Assembly: GCA_022710935.1 (NCBI GenBank)
Contig: JAKLFY010000022.1
Location: 1 to 64,000, forward strand
Origin: Verrucomicrobiota bacterium
Lineage (GTDB): Bacteria > Verrucomicrobiota > Verrucomicrobiia > Limisphaerales > J093
Length of the DNA stretch: 64,000 nucleotides
Reading direction: 5' to 3'
This document shows positions 35,564 through 43,385 of this stretch, piece by piece. The notes under the pieces are model-generated. The model did no database searches, was not told the origin of the DNA, and was given only the letters and a program-made list of their open reading frames with translations. Position 1 is the stretch's first letter, and every line of letters starts with the position of its first letter. A program made the position numbers and the translations under genes.

Positions 35564-36922
35564 ATGAAATCTGAACTCGCTCTTCTTGCGTTCGCCGGCT
35601 TGGTGCTGGCGACGTCCTTTGCTCGATCGGCGGGCGTGTACTTCACGGACCAACCCGCCGGCGCGGCCGGTTCGGTCTTCTCCCTCGCGCCAGACGGTTC
35701 AGCCCAGCAGTTGATCGCCACCGTCCGCGGAACGCCCGATCTGCGCGGGATCGCCTGGCACCGCGCATCCGGCCGAGTGTTTGTGCTCGATAACGGCCCG
35801 GCGAAGCAGATCTTCTCGATCCGCGCGGACGGGACCGGACTGCAGGCGGTCGTCAGCCTGGGGGCGAGCATCCTCAACGCGGACCTGGAGATCGACGAGG
35901 TATCCGCCAAGCTCTACTGGGCTGATGCCAATCCCGGCGCCAGCGGGAACGGCTTCATTCTCCGCGCCAACCTGGATGGCTCCGATGTGGAACCGATCGT
36001 GACGACGCCGCCCGGAGTCGCCGCGGCGCCGTATTTCCTCTTTCTGGACCCGCGGGATGGTTTCATTTACTGGGGCGTCACGAGCAGTGGCAACGGTCCC
36101 AGCAGCTTCCGACGCGCCACTCTGGCCGGCGCTCTTGATCCGGACTTTCTCCTCACCACCGCGACGCGCACGCGCGACCTGGCCGTCGAGCCTGGCACGC
36201 GCACTGTGTACTGGTGCGATCGTCAGTCCGGCGCACTCTTCAAACGCGCCCTGGCCGGCGGCGCGCATGAAATCGTCCTCAACAACCTGAACGCGCCGCA
36301 CGGGCTCGCGCTCGACGTTGAGGCGGGCAAGCTTTACTGGGCGGACACGGGCGGGCGGGGCAGCGGGCCTTTCAACACGAGCGCACGCCGCATTGCGCGC
36401 TGCAACCTGGACGGCACGGAATTCGAGAACCTCTCGATCCCCGCGGCCAACAGCGAACCGTGGGATCTCGCGCTCGACGTCGGCAGCCCGACCTACGCCG
36501 ATTGGCGGATGCGTTTCTTCTCCATCGCCACGCCTCAATCGGGGCCGACCGACGACGCCGACGGCGATGACGCTCCCAATCTGCTCGAATACGCCCTGGC
36601 CACGCATCCGCGACGCGACTCCGATGTCCCCCGCCTCACCATCGAGGGCGCCGCCCTCCGATTCACTCGTCGCCTCGATGCCCAACTCGACTACCGCGTT
36701 GAGATCTCGACAGACCTTCGGACCTGGCATTTCAACGGCGATGACACCGCGCTGGTCTGGACCAGCGAACAATCGCCGACCCCGTTGGGGCCGGAGTTGG
36801 AGATCGCCCGCGTGGTTGCCGGTCCGGCTCTTTCGGGTGCCTCGCCGCTCTTCTTTCGCGTCCGGGTCACGGATAGCTCCGGGATGAGCGGGATGACAGC
36901 GTGTCTCTTGCGACGCGCCTGA
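35564..36922 (+). CDS. Secreted YWTD-type beta-propeller protein
   Basis: 452 residues with a signal peptide (MKSELALLAFAGLVLATSFA). Residues ~25-310 contain LDL-receptor class-B-like propeller repeats with the pattern 'KLYWADANPG', 'FIYWGVTSSG', 'TVYWCDRQSG', 'KLYWADTGGR', each followed by a 'RANLDGSDVE'-like strand. A calcium-binding thrombospondin-type-3-like segment 'DDADGDDAPNLLEYALATHP' comes next. The C-terminal ~90 residues (LDYRVEISTDLRTW ... FFRVRVTD) belong to the C-terminal domain shared with other secreted proteins of this window. Likely an extracellular binding protein. It stands alone before the radical SAM locus. Confidence 0.8.
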   Translation: MKSELALLAFAGLVLATSFARSAGVYFTDQPAGAAGSVFSLAPDGSAQQLIATVRGTPDLRGIAWHRASGRVFVLDNGPAKQIFSIRADGTGLQAVVSLGASILNADLEIDEVSAKLYWADANPGASGNGFILRANLDGSDVEPIVTTPPGVAAAPYFLFLDPRDGFIYWGVTSSGNGPSSFRRATLAGALDPDFLLTTATRTRDLAVEPGTRTVYWCDRQSGALFKRALAGGAHEIVLNNLNAPHGLALDVEAGKLYWADTGGRGSGPFNTSARRIARCNLDGTEFENLSIPAANSEPWDLALDVGSPTYADWRMRFFSIATPQSGPTDDADGDDAPNLLEYALATHPRRDSDVPRLTIEGAALRFTRRLDAQLDYRVEISTDLRTWHFNGDDTALVWTSEQSPTPLGPELEIARVVAGPALSGASPLFFRVRVTDSSGMSGMTACLLRRA

Positions 36923-37094
36923 TCGAGTGGCGCCGCGGCCGCAATTCAGCTTGCGTCCGACGCGCCGCCACGGTTGACCGGCGTCGGCGCATCCTCCAAA
37001 GCGCTGCCGCGACAGAGAGAGACCTCAGACCCACACTCCCTGCCAGTCTTCATCGTCTGGCCGTCTGGCCGTCTCAGGGTGTCGGGTTTTGCGC

Positions 37095-37214
37095 TTGACC
37101 CGCATCGGAGACCATGCCATCAATGCCGCCAGTCAATTCCCCACGCACACGCAAGGCTTCGTGTCTCATTGCTTTGACGAACGCCGCGGGCTGGCGGGAT
37201 GGAGGGGGAAATGA
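37095..37214 (+). CDS. Candidate 39-aa peptide ORF coupled to a radical SAM maturase
   Basis: A short frame with a TTG start (37095) and a TGA (37212-37214) that overlaps the ATG (37211) of the radical SAM gene as ATGA. It would encode a 39-residue peptide containing 'FPTHTQGFVSHCFDERRG', with one Cys and several His, Thr and Ser. Translationally coupled small ORFs upstream of radical SAM/SPASM enzymes can be RiPP precursors. Against this, the start is weak, the frame is open further upstream, and no repeat or core pattern is evident. Speculative. Confidence 0.25.
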   Translation: MTRIGDHAINAASQFPTHTQGFVSHCFDERRGLAGWRGK

Positions 37215-38341
37215 AGTACACGCTCAGCATTACGCAACGCTGCAACCTGGCCTGCGAGTACTGCTATATCGCGAAGAGGCCCGAGGTGATGTCGCTGGAG
37301 ATGGCCCGCAAGGCGGTTGACTTCCTATTCCATCACGCGGGTGCGGAGCAGAAGATCCACATCGGCTTCTTTGGCGGCGAGCCTCTGCTCGAGTTCGGCC
37401 TGCTGGCAGAGATCACCAGGCTGATCGAGCAGCATCCGGCGGCGGCAGGGCGCCGGGTCGAACTGGCGGTGGTCACCAACGGGACGGTCTGGAACGGGGA
37501 GATCGCTGATTTCCTGAACGCTCACAACATCAAACTCTGCTTGAGTTGTGACGGCCCCTCCGATGTCCAGGACCGGTTCCGTCGGACGGCGCGGGGCAAA
37601 GGCACCTCGGCTCGCGTCGAGAGGACGATTCGACAGGCCCAGGCCTCCTTGCGGGAGACGGTGCTTGTCAACGCCGTGTATCGCCCGGAAACGCTCCGGT
37701 CACTGCCCGCAACCGTCGAGTACTTGAGCGGCTTGGGATTGCGGGAGATCTATTTGAGCCCCGACTATTCGGCGCCTTGGAGCCGGGCGGACACCGAGGC
37801 ATTGCCGGAGGTCTACCGCGCCGTGGCCGAACTGTACATGGCGTACTACCGGACCAAGGATCCCCATTTCATTTCCCTGATCGATTCCAAGCTGGTGGTG
37901 CTCCTGCGGGGTGGATACCAGCCGTTGGAACGTTGCAGCATGGGGCGGCGGGAACTGGCGTTCACCCCGAATGGATTCCTGTATCCCTGCGACCGATTGA
38001 TCGGCGCGGCGGATGGCAAGGCCCATTGCATCGGCCACGTGGACCGCGGGATCGATCTCGCTTCACTGGCGTGCCGGCGCCCCGCCGAACCGCCCTCCTC
38101 CACGATGTGTGGCGACTGCGGTTTTCGGGATTACTGCATGCACTGGTGCGCCTGCTCGAATTACTTTCTCACCGGGTCGTATGGTCGGGTGGCGCCTTTT
38201 CTTTGCGCGTCGGAGCGGGCGGTGATTCAGACGACGTTTGACGTCTTTGTGACTTTGGGACAGGACTTGGGCCCTGTGTTCGTGCATCACGTCAATGGTG
38301 CCCCGCAGGCGAATCTGCGGCCATCGGTCTTGGCTGCCTGA
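37211..38341 (+). CDS. Radical SAM/SPASM peptide-maturase-like enzyme
   Basis: About 376 residues from the ATG at 37211 (MKYTLSITQRC), or 380 from an ATG at 37199. The cluster-binding motif is C11-NLA-C15-EY-C18, then 'IGFFGGEPLLEFGLL' (the GGEP SAM motif) and a partial TIM barrel. The C-terminal ~110 residues carry a SPASM-type set of cysteines: 'ERCSMGRRELAFTPNGFLYP', 'CDRLIG', 'CGDCGFRDYCMHWCACSNYF' and a final 'FLCASERA', enough for two auxiliary clusters. This architecture is shared by anaerobic sulfatase maturases and RiPP-modifying enzymes. No sulfatase gene is nearby, so peptide modification is the more likely role. A 121-aa ORF follows 89 bases downstream. Confidence 0.85.
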   Translation: MKYTLSITQRCNLACEYCYIAKRPEVMSLEMARKAVDFLFHHAGAEQKIHIGFFGGEPLLEFGLLAEITRLIEQHPAAAGRRVELAVVTNGTVWNGEIADFLNAHNIKLCLSCDGPSDVQDRFRRTARGKGTSARVERTIRQAQASLRETVLVNAVYRPETLRSLPATVEYLSGLGLREIYLSPDYSAPWSRADTEALPEVYRAVAELYMAYYRTKDPHFISLIDSKLVVLLRGGYQPLERCSMGRRELAFTPNGFLYPCDRLIGAADGKAHCIGHVDRGIDLASLACRRPAEPPSSTMCGDCGFRDYCMHWCACSNYFLTGSYGRVAPFLCASERAVIQTTFDVFVTLGQDLGPVFVHHVNGAPQANLRPSVLAA

Positions 38342-38430
38342 CGCCATGCTCCATTGCCGCAGCCCGCCTCGAGGACGCCGATGCAATCAACGGCGTTTGT
38401 TCTTCGTCTTTAACCTCAACCCTGTTTTCT

Positions 38431-38796
38431 ATGGCTAGCGATAAGATGATGTTCCGCTGGTGGCTGGTGGGGAGGCCGGCTCCGATCTGGCTCGAGCGGG
38501 TCGAATTCCTGCAGGAATTCGTTCGAGCCAACAAACTCAAGCCCGTCGACTATCCCAGTCTCTGGGCGACGAGGGGTCTCCCCCCAAGGTTCAAACCCCG
38601 GCCACCTTGGCCGGGAATCGTCCCCTTTGCCCATATCCATGTCGGGGACGCTCTCTATGCACTCACAAGCCAGCAATGGGATAAGTTCAGCGAGGTGGTG
38701 GTTGCTGACTACAAGGCCCGCTTGAATACCGTCAAGACGGTGGACTTCGATTCCCTGATGGAACTCTCGCAGGGGATCGTGGCGGCGGGTCTCTGA
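38431..38796 (+). CDS. 121-aa protein of unknown function next to the radical SAM/SPASM gene
   Basis: No family recognised. The N-terminus is rich in aromatics (MMFRWWLVGRPAPIWLERVE), the middle has 'PPRFKPRPPWPG', and the C-terminal half is helical and acidic (WDKFSEVVVADYKARLNTVK ... LMELSQGIVAAGL). No signal peptide or transmembrane helix. It follows the radical SAM gene by 89 bases on the same strand, so it could be a partner, leader-binding protein or substrate, but an unrelated gene is equally possible. The start ATG at 38431 has an alternative at 38446. Confidence 0.55.
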   Translation: MASDKMMFRWWLVGRPAPIWLERVEFLQEFVRANKLKPVDYPSLWATRGLPPRFKPRPPWPGIVPFAHIHVGDALYALTSQQWDKFSEVVVADYKARLNTVKTVDFDSLMELSQGIVAAGL

Positions 38797-38947
38797 TCGA
38801 ACTCGTTCCGGATTGAGGCAGGGGGTCCGCCCAATCCGGATCCCTGCTCTCCCTCGGACTCACGAGGCCTTTCTGGCCAGCGGATGCTGGAATTGGCGAT
38901 GACAGGAATCGCAGTCCGGGGTATGCAGACGGCCGCGCGCTCACACA

Positions 38948-41437
38948 ATGAAAGCCAGGACCTCGATTCTCGTCACGGTGACAGCGGCTCTCTGCGCCGC
39001 CGTCATGATTGCACGCGCGGCGTCCGAGTCTCTCCGCCGGGTTCTTCCGCTCGATGGCGTGTGGCAGATCGCGGAGGGGAGCATGGACGTCGTCCCCACG
39101 GACTACTCGCGCACCGTCTCCGTGCCGGGGTTGGTCGACATGGCCACGCCGGCGTTTGTCGAGCCCGGGCCGAAGGTGGCCGATCGGCAAGCGATTCCGC
39201 AGAAAGATCCGCGTCGGGACGCCTATTGGTATCGGCGGACCTTCACGGTTGAAGGGCCGATGCCGGAGGTGGCGACGTTGAAGGTGGCGAAAGCCATGTT
39301 CGGCACGCGGGTTTTTCTCAACGGGCAGTTGCTGGGCGACCACACGCCCTGCTGGACGCCCTGTTTCTTCGACGCCAAACCCGCCCTGAGGGCCGGCGAG
39401 AACGAAGTGCTCATCCGCGTCGGCGCGGATCGGGACGCCATTGGCCGGGCGTATCCCGACGGGTTTGACTTCGAGAAGGCCCGCTACATTCCCGGCATCT
39501 TCGACTCGGTCGCGATGATCTTCTCCGGCACGCCGCGCATCGAGAATGTGCAGGTTGCGCCGGACATTGCCGCGCAGCAGGCGAAGGTGCGGGTGTATCT
39601 GGACGGCAGGACGGAGAGCGGCGTCGAGGTCAGGATTCGTGAGGCGAAGAGCGGCAGGCTTGTTGCCACAGCCCACGCGAACGCGGGCGCGGGCGTGAAG
39701 GAGCTGGATGTGGTCATCCCGATGCAGGGCAGCCGCCTCTGGTCGCCGGAGGACCCGTTCCTCTACAGCGTTGCGGTGCGCACCAGCGGCGACCAACTCG
39801 AGACCCGTTTCGGGATGCGCGAGTTCCGTTTCGACCCCGCGACCCGCCGGGCGGTGCTGAATGGCGCGCCGTATTCCATGCGCGGGAGCAACTTCACCCT
39901 CTACCGCTTCTTCGAGGATGCGGAGCGCGGGGCGCTGCCGTGGGACGACGCCTGGGTGCGCACGCTGCATCAGCGCGTCAAGGGGATGCATTGGAACTGC
40001 CTGCGCTACTGTATCGGCCTGGCGCCCGACCGCTGGTACGACATCGCCGACGAGGAAGGCGTTCTGATTCAGAATGAATTCCCGATCTGGTACGGCGGGG
40101 ATGTGCCGCAAGAGATGACCGTGGACGAGCTGGCTCGGGAATACGGCGAGTGGCTGCGCGACCAATGGAACCATCCGTGCGTCGTGATCTGGGACGCCTG
40201 CAACGAGACGCGAAGCAAGAAGACCGGCGATGCCTTGATGCGCGTCCGCGGGCTCGATCTGTCCGATCGTCCCTGGGACGACGGCTACTCCTGGCCGCGG
40301 CGTCCCGGGGACACCAGTGAGCAGCATCCGTATCAATTCAGCACTCCCGGCTTCCGTCCGGCCCGCCTTGCCACGGCGAATCCCGATCCGGAGTCCTACA
40401 AGAACGGGGGCGGCGACGGTCGGCATGCCATCATCAACAACGAATACGGGTGGCATTGGGTCAACCGTGATGGCACGGCGACGACGCTGACACGGGGGAT
40501 CTACGAGGCCGTTCTGGGGGACAAAGCCACACCGCAACAGCGGTTTCATATGCAAGCCACCTGGCTGGCAGCCGCGACCGAGTTTTGGCGCGCCCACCGC
40601 CAGTGCGCGGCGGTCATGCATTTTGTCACGCTGGGCTATTCGCGCCCCGACGGCCAGACTTCGGACCACTGGAGGCCGGGGGGGGTTGCCACGCTCGAGT
40701 GGGAGCCGGAGTTTCACAAATACGTGCGCGACGCGTTTGCGCCCGTGGGATTGATGGTCAACTTCGGCAAGGACAGGGTGCCGCCGGGTTCGACCACCCC
40801 TGTGTCCGTCATCGTGATCAACGATCTGCCAACGCCGTGGCGCGGCCCGGTGACGCTCCGGGTGAAGTGCGGCGGCCGCGTGGCGCACGAGGAGCGGCAG
40901 GAAACGGCCCTTGCCGCGTGGGCGACCGGCACGCTCAGCTTCAATATCGCCTGGCCCGATCGGGAAGGCCCTGCCCTGCTCGAAGCTGAGCTGCGCGGGG
41001 CCGATGGCCAGCCCGTTCGCAGCGCGCGTGAGTTGGCGATCAAGGACCAGCCTGTCTCGTTCGCGGAGGCGTGCGCCGTGACCGCCTCGTCGGTCCATCA
41101 ACCGGTTTATCGGCCCGAAAACGCCGTGGACGGAGACGAAAACAGTTACTGGTCATCGGCATTCCAGGATGACGCCTGGCTGGCCGCGGACCTGGGCGTG
41201 GCCAGGCGGATTGGCCGCGTGACGATCCTCTGGGAAACCGCCTTTGCCAGGGCCTTCTCGATCGAGGTCTCCGCGGATGGCACGTCCTGGACGGAAGTCT
41301 ACAGGACACAAGACGCCAGGGGCGGCACGACGGAGATCGCGTTCGCGCCGACTCAAGCCCGCCATGTGCGGATTGTCTGTGCCGCGCGTGGCACGCAATG
41401 GGGCCACGCCATCCGCGAGCTCGGGGTTTACCCCTGA
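38948..41437 (+). CDS. Secreted glycoside hydrolase family 2-like enzyme with C-terminal F5/8 type C domain
   Basis: 829 residues with a signal peptide (about 1-25). The order is that of GH2: jelly-roll sugar-binding domain (30-190, 'YWYRRTFTVEG', 'VFLNGQLLGDH'), immunoglobulin-like domain (195-290), TIM barrel (300-620). The acid/base is probably Glu420 in 'VVIWDACNETR' and the nucleophile Glu499 in 'HAIINNEYGWHW'. After a beta domain comes a discoidin-type module (about 700-829, 'SSVHQPVYRPENAVDGDENS', 'ISVEVSADGTSW'-like). Substrate (beta-galactoside, -mannoside or -glucuronide) cannot be set from sequence. It heads a cluster of secreted degradative proteins. Confidence 0.85.
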   Translation: MKARTSILVTVTAALCAAVMIARAASESLRRVLPLDGVWQIAEGSMDVVPTDYSRTVSVPGLVDMATPAFVEPGPKVADRQAIPQKDPRRDAYWYRRTFTVEGPMPEVATLKVAKAMFGTRVFLNGQLLGDHTPCWTPCFFDAKPALRAGENEVLIRVGADRDAIGRAYPDGFDFEKARYIPGIFDSVAMIFSGTPRIENVQVAPDIAAQQAKVRVYLDGRTESGVEVRIREAKSGRLVATAHANAGAGVKELDVVIPMQGSRLWSPEDPFLYSVAVRTSGDQLETRFGMREFRFDPATRRAVLNGAPYSMRGSNFTLYRFFEDAERGALPWDDAWVRTLHQRVKGMHWNCLRYCIGLAPDRWYDIADEEGVLIQNEFPIWYGGDVPQEMTVDELAREYGEWLRDQWNHPCVVIWDACNETRSKKTGDALMRVRGLDLSDRPWDDGYSWPRRPGDTSEQHPYQFSTPGFRPARLATANPDPESYKNGGGDGRHAIINNEYGWHWVNRDGTATTLTRGIYEAVLGDKATPQQRFHMQATWLAAATEFWRAHRQCAAVMHFVTLGYSRPDGQTSDHWRPGGVATLEWEPEFHKYVRDAFAPVGLMVNFGKDRVPPGSTTPVSVIVINDLPTPWRGPVTLRVKCGGRVAHEERQETALAAWATGTLSFNIAWPDREGPALLEAELRGADGQPVRSARELAIKDQPVSFAEACAVTASSVHQPVYRPENAVDGDENSYWSSAFQDDAWLAADLGVARRIGRVTILWETAFARAFSIEVSADGTSWTEVYRTQDARGGTTEIAFAPTQARHVRIVCAARGTQWGHAIRELGVYP

Positions 41438-41477
41438 GCCTGCATTCCTCTCCATCCGAAGCGACAAGGCGGGTTCT

Positions 41478-41527
41478 CCTGGCCCGGTTATTCCATACGC
41501 TCCGGGAGTAACCGTAACCGGGCCAGG
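41478..41527. terminator. Perfect 13-bp stem hairpin between convergent GH2 and isomerase-like genes (family 2 copy 2)
   Basis: CCTGGCCCGGTTA at 41478-41490 pairs perfectly with TAACCGGGCCAGG at 41515-41527. The loop resembles that of the repeat at 8079-8125 (TTCCATA...CGGGAGT). It lies 40 bases after the GH2 stop and 21 bases from the stop of the opposite gene, a likely bidirectional terminator. Confidence 0.65.
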
Positions 41528-41548
41528 ATCAAAGGCCAGGCGCGCCTG

Positions 41549-43027
41549 TCAGGCCACCGTTGGCAATTGCTGGACTTGGATGCCGACTTTCTTTGCTGCG
41601 TAGACGATCTCCCGCGTCCAGTCGCCGTAGGCGATCTGGCAATGGAAACCGCGCATATTGCGGATGACATCCTGGGTGGCGGCATCGAGCGCGACTTCGA
41701 TCTGGCCGCGGCAGGTTGCCAGGAAGGGGGTGTCGACGGTTGTGCCGGTCAGGGCGAGCCAATGCTTGGCCTCGAAGTCCGGCTTGACGATCGTGACCTT
41801 CTGTCCACGGCGGAAGTGCACATGAGTGGCCGCGCCGTGGTCCGATTCGTAGTGCGTGACGAGCGTCACCGGCTCGAGCTTCTGGCCATCCATGCGCCGG
41901 GGCGCGGTGCAATGGGCGAAGAGCATGCGCCCGCGGTGGGGGATGGTGGGATTGCAGAAGTAGGTGGGGCGGCCGGCGGTGAAATGGAGCAGGATCCCAG
42001 CCGGGATATTCACGAAATCCGATTCGCAGTAGGCCATGTAGCCGTCGTCGTTGATGAGAGTCAGTGTCATGCAGGGCATGATGCCGGCGTAGCTGGCCAT
42101 GCAACCGTTCGTGGTCACCGCGCAGGCGTCGTGCTCGCGCATCAGTTGGTGGAACACCCCCTTGAGCAGAAACGCTTCGGCCACGGATTCCTCGGGGATC
42201 TGGGATTTGACACCTCGGGCATCGAGGTAGGCACGGGCCTCGGACCGGCTGCGATCGACGGCGGCTGGGTCCTTCCGGGCGGTCTCGATGCGGGCATGCA
42301 CCTCGGGGATTGGCGCGGTGATCATGTCGATCTGAAACCGCTGCCGGGCGCGCTCGGGCGCCTGGGGACACGACCAGCCGCTGGGGCCGCCGACGCACAC
42401 GATTCGGCGTCCGGTCGTGTTCTTCAATCCATAGAGCCCCCGCAGCCGCCAGAGAATCTCCCCCTGATCGTCCACCACGATGTCTTCGAGGCCGGCAACC
42501 GTCTGCTTGACCGAGTCGGTGTGGCTGCGCAGGAAACGCGAGTCGACGATCTCGTGCCATAGGTAGTAGGGACCGGACCTGTCGCGGACGAAGATCACCA
42601 TCGGTTTTCCAACACCCGCCAGGGCCTCGAAAAGGTCTGTGCCGCCGCCGGATGCGTAGACCAGCAATGCGTCGGCCTGGGCGCTCTTGAGCGCCTCGAC
42701 CTGGGGCTTCGCGCTGACCCTCGCCGTGGGAATGAACGTGACTCCGAAATCGGCCCCGTTCTTGAGTTGCCACAATTCACGGTCGATGCGTCCCAGCTCC
42801 TCGGTCACGCCTTCCTCGGTCTGGACGTCGCCCCACGGGCGCCAGCTCCGTCCCGGCACCCGTTGAGTCAGGCCGTACATGAGCACCGGTTGCACGCGCA
42901 GATCGCTCGCCCCGATCCGCATATCGAGCGGTTGGGCGGCGAACGCCTGGCGACTCAGGACGCCGCTCGCCGCGGCCAGGCTGAACGTTGCCGTTGTCTG
43001 CAGGAATTCACGTCGTTTCATGTTCAT
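41549..43027 (-). CDS. Tat-exported L-fucose/L-arabinose isomerase-fold protein
   Basis: About 492 residues from the ATG at 43027 (MNMKRREFLQTTATFSLAAA), with a Tat-like signal; the ATG at 43021 is an alternative. The mature part resembles the FucI/AraA C-terminal-domain superfamily: an N-terminal Rossmann-like region ('QVEALKSAQADALLVYASGG'), then 'EESVAEAFLLKGVFHQLMRE' and 'GCMASYAGIMPCMTLTLIND' with a candidate metal-site segment, ending in a beta barrel ('KVTIVKPDFEAKHWLALTGT'). Export of an isomerase fold is unusual, but such Tat-tagged paralogues are common in Verrucomicrobiota and Planctomycetota sugar-degradation clusters. Activity unknown. Confidence 0.72.
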   Translation of the reverse strand: MNMKRREFLQTTATFSLAAASGVLSRQAFAAQPLDMRIGASDLRVQPVLMYGLTQRVPGRSWRPWGDVQTEEGVTEELGRIDRELWQLKNGADFGVTFIPTARVSAKPQVEALKSAQADALLVYASGGGTDLFEALAGVGKPMVIFVRDRSGPYYLWHEIVDSRFLRSHTDSVKQTVAGLEDIVVDDQGEILWRLRGLYGLKNTTGRRIVCVGGPSGWSCPQAPERARQRFQIDMITAPIPEVHARIETARKDPAAVDRSRSEARAYLDARGVKSQIPEESVAEAFLLKGVFHQLMREHDACAVTTNGCMASYAGIMPCMTLTLINDDGYMAYCESDFVNIPAGILLHFTAGRPTYFCNPTIPHRGRMLFAHCTAPRRMDGQKLEPVTLVTHYESDHGAATHVHFRRGQKVTIVKPDFEAKHWLALTGTTVDTPFLATCRGQIEVALDAATQDVIRNMRGFHCQIAYGDWTREIVYAAKKVGIQVQQLPTVA

Positions 43028-43385
43028 AGGGCTTGTGTGTTGCAGTGGTTCGCAGTTGTGGCTATGCCGCAATGGTACGGTGCCCCGGCCTGCCTCGGCA
43101 AGCGCTTTGCCAGGAATTTGAGCGCTCTCGGTGCATCTGGTTGTTGTCGGTGTTCTGTCGCCCGGTGAGGGCACCGGGCCTTCACCGGATCGAGACTCCC
43201 GGTGTAGGCCGCGTGCCCCCACGCGGCGCATACTCGATTCCCACCGACAACCTCCAGATGCACGGCCGCGCTTTCACGCCCGGCAGACCGCAGACTGACT
43301 GTCGGGTGGCCGGGGATGGGAGATGGGGGGGGGCACGGTGGAAGGAAATTGTTGCCGCTGTTGATGCGGCGCGTTACAGGTGAGC
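43028..43385. other. Divergent intergenic region with the covarying double-hairpin repeat (copy A)
   Basis: Separates the isomerase-like gene and the glycosidase-like gene. It contains the repeat at 43160-43228 (separate entry), then a G-rich stretch GATGGGGGGGGGCACGG near 43318. Promoters for both genes should lie here; none is distinct. Confidence 0.45.
43160..43228. repeat. Two-hairpin covarying repeat, copy A
   Basis: Hairpin 1 CCCGGTG-AGGG-CACCGGG (43161-43178) and hairpin 3 GCCGCGTG-CCCC-CACGCGGC (43208-43227), joined by a segment that can form a further stem (GGCCT...AGGCC). Copy B at 48082-48152 has the same loops but different, fully compensated stems. Both copies lie between divergent genes. 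Confidence 0.75.

Noticed and set aside
38732-41101. 789-codon reverse-strand frame
   Set aside because: Antisense to the GH2 gene, whose catalytic glutamates and domain order are clear.
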